From positions 186,001 to 250,000 of the forward strand of contig NZ_SCOM01000002.1 in NCBI RefSeq assembly GCF_005508865.1: 64,000 nucleotides of DNA, given 5' to 3'. Both the position numbers and the translations under genes were made by a program. Below, piece by piece: positions 1 to 9,059 of this stretch (its first letter is position 1; each line of letters starts with the position of its first letter). This stretch comes from Pseudomonas sp. F(2018). GTDB taxonomy: Bacteria > Pseudomonadota > Gammaproteobacteria > Pseudomonadales > Pseudomonadaceae. The notes below the pieces were generated by a model. The model was not told where the DNA came from. It did no database searches and saw only the letters and a list, made by a program, of their open reading frames with translations.

Positions 1-79
1 GCCGGCCAAGCTGTTCCGCGTGCTCAATCGCCTGCTGCCGGATCGGCTGCTTGACCGGATAAAAGGCGGTACCGTCTGA
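1..79 (+). CDS. C-terminal fragment of an unidentified protein
   Basis: The reading frame is open from the window edge and ends with TGA at 77-79. It encodes only the last 25 or so residues, a basic amphipathic tail with the pattern LFRVLNRLLPDRLLDRIKGG. Tails like this close several short-chain dehydrogenases and membrane-associated enzymes, but 25 residues are too few to assign a family. It lies 84 bases upstream of the glycosyltransferase gene on the same strand, so it may be the first gene of that cluster. Confidence 0.5.
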   Translation, partial: PAKLFRVLNRLLPDRLLDRIKGGTV

Positions 80-163
80 TGCTGGCGTGAGCTGGCGCAA
101 GTCGGTGCGGATGGCGGCCTGCTAGGCTACCGTCATCGCTCATGGATGAACCGAGGGGCAAGG

Positions 164-1195
164 ATGAACCTGCACGATCTGGCCGCACGTACGGCCCTGG
201 TACTGGAAACCAACAACCTGCGCGGTGGCGCCGACCTGGCCAAGGTGGCCGGCAGTCTCGGCCGCCTGTTCGAGCACCTCAAGGGCCAGAGCCTGCCGCT
301 GGACCGCCTGGCTCAGGTGGTGGTGACCCACGACGGCCTGCCGGCGCAAACCTGCGCCGAGCTGGTTCGCAGCTCCGGCCTGGCCTTGGAGTTCGTGCTG
401 ATCGATGCCAGCACCGGCTACTACTCGGCGAAGAATCTCGGTTTCGCCGCCACCGACGCAACGCGCTGCGATCATGTGGTGTTCGCCGATGCCGACTGCA
501 TCCCTGCCGCCGACTGGCTGGAGCAACTGCTCCTGCCGCTGTGCGGCGAGCAGCCGCCGGCCGTGGTGGCCGGGCGCACCAGCTACAGCACCAGCCTGGC
601 CGGCACGGCGCTGACCACCATCGACTTCATGTATTTCCCCAGCCCTTTGCAGGCCGGGGCTACCCGTAACTTCTACGCCAACAATGTGGTGTTCCGCCGC
701 GATGTATTCGCCGAGCATGCCTATCAGGCGCTGGACGGCGTATACCGCGCCCATTGCCAGGTGCTCGGCCTCAATCTGCAGGCTGCCGGCGTCGCACTGC
801 ATTACGCCGCCGCCGCGCATACCGAGCACCGCCTGCCGGACAGCCGTGGCGAAGCGCTCAAGTTGCGCTGGATGCGTGGCCAGGACTCGGTCGGCCTGAC
901 GCCCTATCTGCTACGCGCTTATTTGCCGGCCCGCCTGCAGTGGCTCGCCCGCAGCGGCCCGCTGGCGCCGCTGGCAATCCTCTTTGCGCGTCTGGGCTTC
1001 AGCCTGCGTGCGCTCAACCAACAGGACCTGCCGCCCGTGCGCGGCCTGCGCCGGCTCGGCGCCATGGGCCTGATAGTGGCGTTCTCCGCCGTCGACATGT
1101 GCGGCGCCCTGGCCCGTGGCCTCGGCATCAATACCCTGGGCCGCCGCGATGCCGATGCCCAGGCCCTGTCCTACCACAAACCCGCCACCCACTGA
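164..1195 (+). CDS. Family 2 (GT-A) glycosyltransferase
   Basis: Cytoplasmic or membrane-associated sugar transferase of 343 residues. The N-terminal half has the GT-A layout: a nucleotide-binding strand (QVVVTHDGLP), the KNLGF segment typical of GT2 enzymes, then the metal/nucleotide DxD motif as FADADC (Asp109 and Asp111). The C-terminal third holds hydrophobic stretches that may attach it to the membrane. I chose the ATG at 164 because GAGGGG lies at the right distance before it; ATG at 146 is in frame but has no good ribosome site. The next gene starts 9 bases downstream. The acceptor is unknown; cluster context suggests a cell-surface glycan or glycolipid. Confidence 0.82.
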   Translation: MNLHDLAARTALVLETNNLRGGADLAKVAGSLGRLFEHLKGQSLPLDRLAQVVVTHDGLPAQTCAELVRSSGLALEFVLIDASTGYYSAKNLGFAATDATRCDHVVFADADCIPAADWLEQLLLPLCGEQPPAVVAGRTSYSTSLAGTALTTIDFMYFPSPLQAGATRNFYANNVVFRRDVFAEHAYQALDGVYRAHCQVLGLNLQAAGVALHYAAAAHTEHRLPDSRGEALKLRWMRGQDSVGLTPYLLRAYLPARLQWLARSGPLAPLAILFARLGFSLRALNQQDLPPVRGLRRLGAMGLIVAFSAVDMCGALARGLGINTLGRRDADAQALSYHKPATH

Positions 1196-1204
1196 GGAAC
1201 GACC

Positions 1205-2173
1205 ATGGAAGTGTCGAAGTTTCTATCGCGCAGCGCCCTGCCACTGGCCCTGGGGCTGCTCTCCAGCCTGGCCCAGGCCGAGCAGTTCAGTGGCCGCGGC
1301 GTGCACAGCTTCGCCAGCGCCAGCGGTTGCCCGCTGGCACCGCTGACCAGTTGCAACCGCATTGCCCTGGACGACGAGCACGGTCGTGTCGAGCTGGACC
1401 AGGCGGCCAAAACCATCCTGTTCGGCAACGGCCATGAGTACGCCGATGAAGCGGTGATCGGCGACGTGCTGCTGCACGGCCAGGCCAAGGCGGCCGATGG
1501 CCGCATGGTGCCGGTCAGCCTGCACCTACTGGTCAGCAAGGAAGGCCAAAAGTGGAGCAGCAGCGTGCATGCTCACGCGCCGGTGCCGGGTGATCTCGGC
1601 GACGTGCGCCTGGACGCCTACCGCATCGAGGCCGAGGTCGATGGCAAGCGCCAGGTCCTGCTGACCCACGAGCAGGCGCTGCAGACCCTGGCGTCGCCTT
1701 CCACCGCCGCCAGGCTGGCCAAGCAGTTCGTCCAGGTGCGCGACAACCGGGTCGAGGCGGCCAAGGCCGAGTACGCCGACATCACCATCGCCCTCGGTCT
1801 GGAAAAGGCCGCGCTGCCGGCGGTACGCGCCAGCCTGCATGTGCCGGGCGGCCATGGCGACCTGGCCAAGACGCTGCAGGGCGGCAGCTGGACCCTGGAA
1901 CTGCAGGCCCTGCGCAGCCGCCTGCCGCTGTCGGTGATCCAGCGTGACCTGTTCCTGTTCGGCATGGAGAACGTCGAGCTGCTGCAACCCCTGAGCAGCG
2001 AGGGCTTCGCCAAGCACGACAAGCTGCTGCTGGGCGCCCGCGACGGCAAGGGCTACCTGGCCTTCCGCGGCCAGCAGATCGACTACCCGCAAGCCGGCGC
2101 CGCCGCCCAGGCCTTCCTGCAGGACAGCTTCATCGGCCTGGTACTCAGCAGCCAGCAACACGCCAGTCAATGA
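1205..2173 (+). CDS. Secreted protein of unknown function
   Basis: 322 residues. The N-terminus is a clear Sec signal peptide (basic start, leucine/alanine core, likely cleavage after AQA near residue 25), so the mature protein should be periplasmic or exported. After it comes a Cys pair (GCPLAPLTSC) near residues 40-48 that could form a disulfide. The rest is rich in beta-strand-like alternation and has no motif I recognise. It starts 9 bases after the glycosyltransferase gene and overlaps the diiron gene by 4 bases (ATGA), so it is co-translated with them. I cannot assign a function. Confidence 0.75.
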   Translation: MEVSKFLSRSALPLALGLLSSLAQAEQFSGRGVHSFASASGCPLAPLTSCNRIALDDEHGRVELDQAAKTILFGNGHEYADEAVIGDVLLHGQAKAADGRMVPVSLHLLVSKEGQKWSSSVHAHAPVPGDLGDVRLDAYRIEAEVDGKRQVLLTHEQALQTLASPSTAARLAKQFVQVRDNRVEAAKAEYADITIALGLEKAALPAVRASLHVPGGHGDLAKTLQGGSWTLELQALRSRLPLSVIQRDLFLFGMENVELLQPLSSEGFAKHDKLLLGARDGKGYLAFRGQQIDYPQAGAAAQAFLQDSFIGLVLSSQQHASQ

Positions 2174-2883
2174 CCGTCGTCCACCTGGCGGCCTTCGCCG
2201 CGCCGCGGCTGCGTGGCTGGCCGCGTCTGCAGGCCTGGCTGGTCGATCGCATCAAGCGTGCCGCCCTGCGCCAGCTGCACGGCAGCAGGGCCGGCGAGCT
2301 GTTGCTGCTACGTATCTACCTGATCGGCGAAGAGGCTACCGAGAAGACCCTGCAGCACGAGTTGATGCCGACCGCGCCGGCTTGGCTGCAGCGCCAGGTC
2401 GACCAGCATCTGCGCGAGGAGCAGGAGCACAGCGAGCTGTTCGCCGCGGCCATGCGCGAGCGCGGCATGCAGCCGCCCGCCGAGCTGCGCCCGGACTGGC
2501 TCAGCCGCGCCAAGATCCGCCGCTGGCAGCGCATCGCCCGGCGCCATGCCCCGCATTTCCAACAGGGCGTCCTGGTGCCGGCCTATGCCATCGGCCTGTG
2601 TGCCGAACAGATGGCCGAGCGGGTGCTGGCTCGCCACTGCGCCGAGTTGGCCGCCGATCACCCGCTGCAACCGCTGCTGACCCGCGTGCTGCATGACGAA
2701 CGCAAGCATGTGCGCCTGTGCATGCGCACCCTGGGACTGAGCGTGGGCGATGCGGAAATGCCGCGCCTGCAGCGCATGCTGGCCGAGGCGCGGGCAGTGG
2801 ATCGGGCCTTCGGTGTCAGCGGCGCGCTGGGCATGTACCTGGCCGGCGTTGGCCTGCGTTTGAGGGCGCGTTTCGCCGGATGA
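2170..2883 (+). CDS. Ferritin-like diiron protein
   Basis: 237 residues, almost wholly alpha-helical. It shows the full ligand pattern of a four-helix-bundle diiron site: Glu54/Glu55 on the first helix, Glu84-x-x-His87 (EQEH) on the second, Glu146/Glu150 on the third and Glu177-x-x-His180 (ERKH) on the fourth. Families with this pattern include ferritins, rubrerythrin-like oxidases and carboxylate-bridged diiron oxygenases; the short loops and lack of a ferroxidase signature do not let me choose. It overlaps both neighbours by 4 bases, which ties it to the two glycosyltransferases. An oxygenase acting on the lipid or sugar made by the cluster is an inference only. Confidence 0.75.
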   Translation: MTVVHLAAFAAPRLRGWPRLQAWLVDRIKRAALRQLHGSRAGELLLLRIYLIGEEATEKTLQHELMPTAPAWLQRQVDQHLREEQEHSELFAAAMRERGMQPPAELRPDWLSRAKIRRWQRIARRHAPHFQQGVLVPAYAIGLCAEQMAERVLARHCAELAADHPLQPLLTRVLHDERKHVRLCMRTLGLSVGDAEMPRLQRMLAEARAVDRAFGVSGALGMYLAGVGLRLRARFAG

Positions 2884-3986
2884 AACCGCGGATTCTCTAT
2901 CTGGCCACCGCCGATGCCCGTGGCCATCTGATGCGTGCCCAACTGCTGGCCCATGCCTTGATCGAGCGCGGCGCCGAGGTGGAGGTGCTGACCACCTCGG
3001 ACGAGGGCGCGACTTTCCTCGGCGAGTTCGGCATCGCGGCCGAGGTGCTGTCGCGTCACTACGCGGTGCAGTTCGACGAGCGGCAGAACATGCAGCGCGG
3101 CGCCACCGACGGCAATGTCGCGCGCTACCTGTTCGACCCACGGCACATGCTGCGCGATATCTGGCGCCTGCGCCGCCGCATCGCCGCGGTCGACCTGCTG
3201 GTCAACGACTCCTTCCATCCGGCGCTGCTGGTGATGGGCTGCCTGCCCGGTTGGCGGCGCAAGATCGTGCATGTCTATGGCGCCAGCCTGCGCCGGGCGT
3301 TGCTGGATAATTTCCAGGGACGCCTGCCGAACTGGCTGGCGCGGGGCTTCGCTGCGGCCATTAGCTCCGAGCTGCGCCGGGCGCGGGCCTGCCTGCAGCA
3401 TGATTTCGCCTATGCCGCGCCGGCGCGGGTGGCGCCGCGGTTGTTCAACCTGCCGACTCCCATCGCCCTGGCACAGCTTCCGCAGCAGGTGCAGGGGCCG
3501 CGCGCTGCCGTCTATCTCAATCCGCATTTTCGCGATCCACAGCTGGCTACAGGCCTGGAACAGGGACTGGCGGCCATGGGCCTGCAGGCGCTGCTGGTGG
3601 GCGAGGGCTATGCCGGGCGCGCCGGCTGGACACCGCGCGATCCGCAATGGATCGATGCCGCGGCGCACAGCGCGCTGATCGTCTCGGCGCCGGGCATGGC
3701 CGCGCTGTCGGTGGCCCAGGTGTATCGCCGACCAATCCTGTTGCTGGTCACCGACCAGCCGGAGCAGCGCAGCAACGCCGCCCGCGCCGCCGACCTGGGC
3801 CTGGTGCATGAGGTGGTGTGCTGGTCGGGCGATGCCCGGCTGTTTGCCATCCAGGTGCAGGAGGCCTTGCAGCGGTTGCGCGCAGTGGCGATCGAGGAGG
3901 GCGCCGATGCTGGCTCGCAGCGGGCGCGGCAACGCCTGGACGCCTGGGTCGATTGTCTGCTGGAGCTCGCCGCAGAGCCCAGGTAA
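2880..3986 (+). CDS. GT-B fold glycosyltransferase (MurG/UGT-like)
   Basis: 368 residues from the ATG at 2880, which overlaps the TGA of the diiron gene. The frame is open upstream to 2718, but that part lies inside the previous gene. The N-terminus carries a GT-B first strand and glycine-histidine loop (ADARGHLMRAQLLAHAL), as in MurG and UDP-glycosyltransferases. The C-terminal domain has the usual nucleotide-sugar binding region: a surveillance-type APGMAAL segment, then RRPILLLVTDQPEQ with the acidic/glutamine end that contacts the sugar. No signal peptide; probably acts at the inner face of the membrane. Donor and acceptor are unknown. Confidence 0.75.
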   Translation: MKPRILYLATADARGHLMRAQLLAHALIERGAEVEVLTTSDEGATFLGEFGIAAEVLSRHYAVQFDERQNMQRGATDGNVARYLFDPRHMLRDIWRLRRRIAAVDLLVNDSFHPALLVMGCLPGWRRKIVHVYGASLRRALLDNFQGRLPNWLARGFAAAISSELRRARACLQHDFAYAAPARVAPRLFNLPTPIALAQLPQQVQGPRAAVYLNPHFRDPQLATGLEQGLAAMGLQALLVGEGYAGRAGWTPRDPQWIDAAAHSALIVSAPGMAALSVAQVYRRPILLLVTDQPEQRSNAARAADLGLVHEVVCWSGDARLFAIQVQEALQRLRAVAIEEGADAGSQRARQRLDAWVDCLLELAAEPR

Positions 3987-4054
3987 GGCGTTTCGGGGTG
4001 GCATTGGCAGGCCCGCCTGGTGTCTACTTGGCAATCTTCCGGAGTACCAGTTCG

Positions 4055-6337
4055 ATGATCCGCCGTTATCTCCCCCTCGTTCTCGCCCTCCATCTCGCAG
4101 CGCCGGCTGTGGCCGCTCCCGAGGGCCAGCAGACCCTGTTCAGTTTCATCAAGCCCACCGACGTGGTGAAGGTTGAGAGCCAGGCCGCCAGCTTTCCCGA
4201 GCTGACCGCCGAGCCCACCGCCGAAGGCGAGGTGCTGCGCCGCTTCACCTTCAATGTCGGCGATAACCCCAGCCTGCGCCTGAGCCCGCAGAGCGGCCAC
4301 TGGGACTGGTCCCAGGCCGGCGCCATGAGCCTGCGCCTGCAGAGCGCGATGGACTGGGCCATCACCCTGGACGTACGCATCGAGAGCCGTGACGGCAAAG
4401 TGCTGACCAGCCGCATCGCGCTGCCGGCCGGCCCGGCGCAGACCCTGCTGGTGCCGCTTGCCGCCACTTCGCCGCGGGCCCAGGGCATGCGCGCCGGCCC
4501 GCCCATGCCGGTCAATGTCGACGGTCAGCGCGTGCTGCTGGCGGAAACCGTGGAAGGCGAGTTGAACCCGGCCCAGGTCAGCGCCGTGGTGCTGAGCATG
4601 AGCAAGCCGAACGCGCCGCAGAGCATTCTCCTCAGCCGCTTCGGCGTGCAGTCGGCCGCCGCCGCGCAGCAGGCCATCTACAGCGGCATGGTCGATGAAT
4701 GGGGCCAGTACAGCCGCGGCCAGTGGCCGGAGAAGATCGGCAAGGACCAGCAGCTGCGCGATGCCGCCGCCCGCGAAGGCGAGCAGCTCAAGGCCTGGCT
4801 GGCCGAGCGCCCGCAGCAGGACAAGTTCGGCGGCTGGCTGAACGGCCCGAGCTTCGAGGCCAAGGGCTTCTTCCGCACCGAGAAACGCGACGGCCGCTGG
4901 TACCTGGTGACCCCCGAGGGGCATCCGTTCTATTCGCTGGGCGTCAACGCCGTCAGCGCCTGGCAGAGCCAGACCTACGTGGAAGGCCGCGAGAGCATGT
5001 TCGCCGCGCTGCCCAAGGACGGCGAGCCACTGGCCGCCTACTACGGCAAGCGCGACAGCCGCAGCAACAGTGGCGCCAGCCGCGGCCGCGCCTTCGACCA
5101 CGGCCGCTGGTACGACTTCTACCGTGCCAACCTGCAACGCACCCATGCCGAACCCTGCGCCACCGCCCAGCCGCCGCTGGCCGCCACACCGGCGCCGGCC
5201 GAGCTGGCACCGTGCCCGGCAGCGGGCTTCGACGCCGACCGCTGGACCCAGCACACCCTCGATCGCCTGCAGGCCTGGGGCTTCAACAGCCTAGGCAACT
5301 GGAGCGACGACACCCTGGGCAAGACCCAGCGCATGCCGTACAGCATCCCGCTGTCGATCTCCGGTGACTACGCCATCATCAGCACCGGCCACGACTGGTG
5401 GGGCGGCATGCCCGATCCGTTCGACCCGCGCTTCGCCATGGCCGCCGAGCGCGCCATCGCCATCGCCACCCGCGATCGCCGTGACGACCCCTGGCTGCTC
5501 GGCTTCTTCGCCGACAACGAGCTGGCCTGGGCCGCGCCCGGCGACGATCCCAAGGCCCGCTACGCCCTGGCCTACGGCACTCTGCGCCTGACCACCGACG
5601 TGCCGGCCAAGCGTGCCTTCCTCAAGCAGCTGCGCGACAAGTACCGCAACCAGAACGGCCTGTCCAAGGCCTGGGGCATCGAGCTCAAGGCCTGGGAGCT
5701 GATGGAGGACCCGGGCTTCGAGCCGCCGCTGCCGAGCGCCGAGTTCCCGCAGATCGAGAAGGACCTGCAGGCCTTCCAGCGCCTGTTCGCCACCACCTAC
5801 TTCAAGACCATCGCCGATTCGCTGAAGTGGCACTCGCCCAACCACATGCTGCTCGGTGGTCGCTTCGCCATCGCCACCCCCGAGGCGGTCGAGGCCTGCG
5901 CCGAGTACTGCGACGTGCTCAGCTTCAACTTCTACGTGAACGAGCCGCAGCACGGCTACGACTTCGCCACCCTGCGCGCGCTGGACAAGCCGGTGCTGGT
6001 CAGCGAGTTCCACTTCGGCTCGCGCGACCGCGGTCCGTTCTGGGGCGGCGTGGCCGAGACCTACAAGGAAGAGGAGCGCGGTCCGGCCTACGCCAACTTC
6101 CTGGCCAAGGCCCTGGAAGAGCCGTCGATCGTCGGCGTGCACTGGTTCCAGTACCTGGATCAGCCGGTCAGCGGCCGCCTGCTCGACGGCGAGAACGGCC
6201 ACTTCGGCCTGGTCGCCATCACCGACCGGCCCTGGCAGGGCTTCGTCGAGGCGGTGCGCAAGGCCAACCTCAAGGCGCCAGCCGCGCTGCTGCCCAAGAC
6301 CGCGCCGGCCAAGGCCGCGGATCCCGCCAAGCCCTGA
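4055..6337 (+). CDS. Secreted clan GH-A glycoside hydrolase (agarase/beta-galactosidase-like)
   Basis: 760 residues. I start it at the ATG at 4055, preceded by GGAG, because the product then begins with a signal peptide (RRYLPLVLALHLAAPAVAA). The N-terminal 200 residues look like a beta-sandwich carbohydrate-binding region; a TIM-barrel follows. The barrel shows the clan GH-A pair: acid/base Glu489 in FFADNELAW and nucleophile Glu651 in VLVSEFHFG, plus HWFQY near the end. Proteins like this are usually labelled beta-agarase. It lies 68 bases after the glycosyltransferase gene, so the cluster contains both making and cutting enzymes for a glycan. Substrate unknown. Confidence 0.8.
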   Translation: MIRRYLPLVLALHLAAPAVAAPEGQQTLFSFIKPTDVVKVESQAASFPELTAEPTAEGEVLRRFTFNVGDNPSLRLSPQSGHWDWSQAGAMSLRLQSAMDWAITLDVRIESRDGKVLTSRIALPAGPAQTLLVPLAATSPRAQGMRAGPPMPVNVDGQRVLLAETVEGELNPAQVSAVVLSMSKPNAPQSILLSRFGVQSAAAAQQAIYSGMVDEWGQYSRGQWPEKIGKDQQLRDAAAREGEQLKAWLAERPQQDKFGGWLNGPSFEAKGFFRTEKRDGRWYLVTPEGHPFYSLGVNAVSAWQSQTYVEGRESMFAALPKDGEPLAAYYGKRDSRSNSGASRGRAFDHGRWYDFYRANLQRTHAEPCATAQPPLAATPAPAELAPCPAAGFDADRWTQHTLDRLQAWGFNSLGNWSDDTLGKTQRMPYSIPLSISGDYAIISTGHDWWGGMPDPFDPRFAMAAERAIAIATRDRRDDPWLLGFFADNELAWAAPGDDPKARYALAYGTLRLTTDVPAKRAFLKQLRDKYRNQNGLSKAWGIELKAWELMEDPGFEPPLPSAEFPQIEKDLQAFQRLFATTYFKTIADSLKWHSPNHMLLGGRFAIATPEAVEACAEYCDVLSFNFYVNEPQHGYDFATLRALDKPVLVSEFHFGSRDRGPFWGGVAETYKEEERGPAYANFLAKALEEPSIVGVHWFQYLDQPVSGRLLDGENGHFGLVAITDRPWQGFVEAVRKANLKAPAALLPKTAPAKAADPAKP

Positions 6338-6488
6338 GTTTCCTCGCTTGCAGTCCAACCCGGAGCGCCTCGCGCGCGCCGGGGCGGCGTACCGTTGGTC
6401 CGACGAAGTGACTTGAGCAAAGCGCCAGGATTCACAGGAGTAGCCGGGACTGGAACAATGCCGGCCATTCTGACCGAGGAGTATCAGG

Positions 6489-7634
6489 TTGCAGATTCAG
6501 GGCCATTTCGACCTGCGCTTCGAAGCGCTGAAAGATGCCTTCGTCGAACTGTTCGACGATCCCCAGGAACGTGGCGCCGCGTTATGCGTGCAGATCGGCG
6601 GCGAAACCGTCGTCGATATCTGGGCCGGCACGGTCGACAAGGACGGCGCCGAGGCCTGGCACAGCGACACCATCCTCAACCTGTTCTCCTGCACCAAGAC
6701 CTTCGCCGCCGTCGCCGCCCTGCAGCTGGTGGAGCAGGGCAAGCTGGAGTTGGATGTCCCCGTGGCGCGCTGGTGGCCCGAGTTCGCCGCTGCCGGCAAG
6801 GAGCGCGTGACCCTGCGTCAGCTGCTCAGCCACCGCGCCGGCCTGCCGGCCCTGCATGCACCGCTGCCGGCCGAGGCACTCTACGACTGGCCGCAGATGA
6901 CCGCCGCCCTGGCCGCCGAACGTCCCTGGTGGACACCGGGCGAAGCTCACGGCTACTCGCCGATCACCTACGGCTGGCTGGTGGGTGAGCTGCTGCGTCG
7001 CGCCGACGGTCGCGGGCCCGGCGAGTCCATCGTCGCCCGCATCGCCGAGCCGCTGGGCCTGGATTTCCATGTCGGCTTGGCCGAAGACCAGTTTCCTCGC
7101 GTCTCCCATATCGCCCGCAAGAAGGGCGACATGGGTGATGCCGCCGCCCAGCGTCTGCTCAAGTGCATGATGAACGAGCCGGCCTCGCTGACCACCCGCG
7201 CCTTCGCCAATCCGCCGTCTATTCTCACCAGTACCAACAAGCCGGAATGGCGGCGCATGCAGCAGCCGGCGGCCAATGGTCACGGTAATGCCCGGGCCCT
7301 GGCCAGCTTCTACGCGGCGCTGCTGGACGGCCGCCTGCTTGAGCCGGAGCTGCTTGGCGAGATGACCCGCGAACACTCCAGCGGCGAAGACCGCACACTG
7401 CTCACCCAGACCCGCCTGGGCCTGGGCTGCATGCTCGACCAGCCGGAGGTGGCCAACGCCACCTACGGCCTCGGCCGCAAGGCCTTCGGCCACCCCGGAG
7501 CGGGTGGTTCGGTGGGCTTCGCGGACCCGGAACGCGAGATCGCCTTCGGTTTCGTCACCAACAGTCTCGGACCTTACGTACTCATGGACCCGCGCGCGCA
7601 GAGACTGGCGCGAACGCTGGGCCAATGCCTGTAA
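6489..7634 (+). CDS. Serine hydrolase of the beta-lactamase/EstB esterase family
   Basis: 381 residues. It has the class C beta-lactamase/DD-peptidase fold motifs: SxxK as Ser67-Cys-Thr-Lys70, and the tyrosine motif at Tyr156 in HGYSPITYGWL. The C-terminal HPGAGGSVGF segment takes the place of the KTG box. There is no signal peptide, which fits the cytoplasmic carboxylesterases of this family rather than a true beta-lactamase. The start is TTG at 6489, chosen because GAGGAG lies just before it and no ATG fits. The following lipoprotein gene begins 23 bases later, so the two may be co-transcribed. Confidence 0.87.
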   Translation: MQIQGHFDLRFEALKDAFVELFDDPQERGAALCVQIGGETVVDIWAGTVDKDGAEAWHSDTILNLFSCTKTFAAVAALQLVEQGKLELDVPVARWWPEFAAAGKERVTLRQLLSHRAGLPALHAPLPAEALYDWPQMTAALAAERPWWTPGEAHGYSPITYGWLVGELLRRADGRGPGESIVARIAEPLGLDFHVGLAEDQFPRVSHIARKKGDMGDAAAQRLLKCMMNEPASLTTRAFANPPSILTSTNKPEWRRMQQPAANGHGNARALASFYAALLDGRLLEPELLGEMTREHSSGEDRTLLTQTRLGLGCMLDQPEVANATYGLGRKAFGHPGAGGSVGFADPEREIAFGFVTNSLGPYVLMDPRAQRLARTLGQCL

Positions 7635-7657
7635 CTTGCTTGGGGGAAGATCTAACC

Positions 7658-8359
7658 ATGCACAAGAAATCACTCGTCCTGCTCTGCTGCCTGAGCCTCG
7701 CCGCCTGCGCCAACTCCGACAAGAAGGAGGAGGGCGGCAGTAGCTGGTGGTCCTTCGGCGGCAGCGACAAGCCGGCGGCCGCCGCCAAGAAGGCCCCGCC
7801 GAAGATCGATCACGAAGTCACCAACGCCTGGCTGGACGAGTACGAGCCGCGCCTGAAGGTCGCCCTGAGCGGCAGCAAGATGGAGCTGGAGCGCCGCGAG
7901 AATGTGCTGGTGGTCACCGCCCCGGTGGACAGCTCGTTCAACCCGGATCGCCCGAGCATGCTGATGCCGGCCGTGCTCGGCCCCTTCACCAAGGTCGCCA
8001 AGATCCTGGAGAAGGACCCGCGTACCGGCGTGCTGATCCTCGGCCATGCCGACAGCCGCGGCCAGCTGGACGCCAACTTCAAGCTCAGCGAGGACCGCGC
8101 CAAGGCCGTGGCCTCGATCTTCCGCCTCAGCGGCCTGCAGCGTGATCGCCTGCTGCTCAAGGGTGTCGGCTCGGACATGCCGCGCGCCGCCAACGACAGC
8201 AACGCCGGCCGTGCCCTGAATCGCCGGGTGGAAATCGTCCTGACCGCGAAGCCGACCCTGGTGGCGCTGCTGGCCAAGTACAACCAGCCGGCGCCGGTGA
8301 CGGCCATGCCTGTGGCCCAGGTTGCCGCAGATCAAAAGAAAAAGGACAAGGCGCAGTAA
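7658..8359 (+). CDS. OmpA-family lipoprotein
   Basis: 233 residues from the ATG at 7658, with GGGGGAAGA as ribosome site. The N-terminus is a lipoprotein signal (lipobox LSLAAC, lipidated Cys near residue 19). After an acidic/lysine linker comes a peptidoglycan-binding OmpA/MotB C-terminal domain, seen in the segment from VLILGHADSRGQ through LSEDRAKAV to NRRVEIVL. It should anchor the outer membrane to the cell wall. It sits between the serine hydrolase and pdxH, the same place I recall for a similar gene in P. aeruginosa. Confidence 0.9.
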   Translation: MHKKSLVLLCCLSLAACANSDKKEEGGSSWWSFGGSDKPAAAAKKAPPKIDHEVTNAWLDEYEPRLKVALSGSKMELERRENVLVVTAPVDSSFNPDRPSMLMPAVLGPFTKVAKILEKDPRTGVLILGHADSRGQLDANFKLSEDRAKAVASIFRLSGLQRDRLLLKGVGSDMPRAANDSNAGRALNRRVEIVLTAKPTLVALLAKYNQPAPVTAMPVAQVAADQKKKDKAQ

Positions 8360-8404
8360 GCTGACGCTTCACTGTCCGAGGAAGCCAGCATGGCGGAGAA
8401 CCGC

Positions 8405-9052
8405 ATGTCCCAGTCCCTTGCCGATATGCGTCGCGACTATACCCGCGACGGCCTCAGCGAAGCGGAGGCGCCGGGCGAGCCCTTCGCCCTGTTCCGCCGC
8501 TGGTTCGACGATGCGGTGAAGACCGAGCAGCTGCCGGTGGAACCCAATGCCATGACCCTGGCCACGGTGGACGGCGAAGGCCGTCCGCACTGCCGGGTGC
8601 TGCTGCTCAAGGGCCTCGACGAGCGCGGCTTCACCTTCTTCAGCAACTACCACAGTGCCAAGGGCGAGCAGCTGGCGGCGCGTCCGTTCGCCGCCATGAC
8701 CTTCTTCTGGCCGAGCCTGGAGCGCCAGGTGCGCATCGAGGGCCGGGTGGAGAAGGTCTCGGCAGCCGAATCCGATGCCTACTTCCAGGTGCGCCCGCTG
8801 GGCAGCCGCCTGGGGGCCTGGGCCTCGCCGCAGAGCCGGGTGATCCGCGACCGCGACGAGCTGCAGCAGCTGCTCGCCGAGACCGAGCAGCGCTTCCTCG
8901 ACCGTGCCCCGGACTGCCCGCCGCACTGGGGCGGCTACCGCCTGCTACCCGAGCGCATCGAGTTCTGGCAGGGCCGCTCCAGCCGCCTGCACGACCGCCT
9001 CAACTACCGCCTGCAGGACGACGCCTGGCTGCGCGAACGCCTGGCACCCTGA
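8405..9052 (+). CDS. pdxH: Pyridoxamine 5'-phosphate oxidase
   Basis: Flavoenzyme that oxidises pyridoxamine or pyridoxine 5'-phosphate to pyridoxal phosphate, using FMN and oxygen. The 215-residue product has the family blocks: [24 protein letters not shown], the [13 protein letters not shown] loop, and the C-terminal [11 protein letters not shown] signature. The ATG at 8405 gives the usual family length and start (MSQSLADMR); an upstream in-frame ATG at 8390 also has a ribosome site and would add five residues. Glycerate kinase begins 7 bases after the stop. Confidence 0.96.
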   Translation: MSQSLADMRRDYTRDGLSEAEAPGEPFALFRRWFDDAVKTEQLPVEPNAMTLATVDGEGRPHCRVLLLKGLDERGFTFFSNYHSAKGEQLAARPFAAMTFFWPSLERQVRIEGRVEKVSAAESDAYFQVRPLGSRLGAWASPQSRVIRDRDELQQLLAETEQRFLDRAPDCPPHWGGYRLLPERIEFWQGRSSRLHDRLNYRLQDDAWLRERLAP

Positions 9053-9059
9053 TCCGCCC

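Noticed and set aside
6489..7634. Beta-lactamase with resistance role
   Set aside because: There is no signal peptide and no KTG box, so it fits cytoplasmic EstB-like esterases instead.
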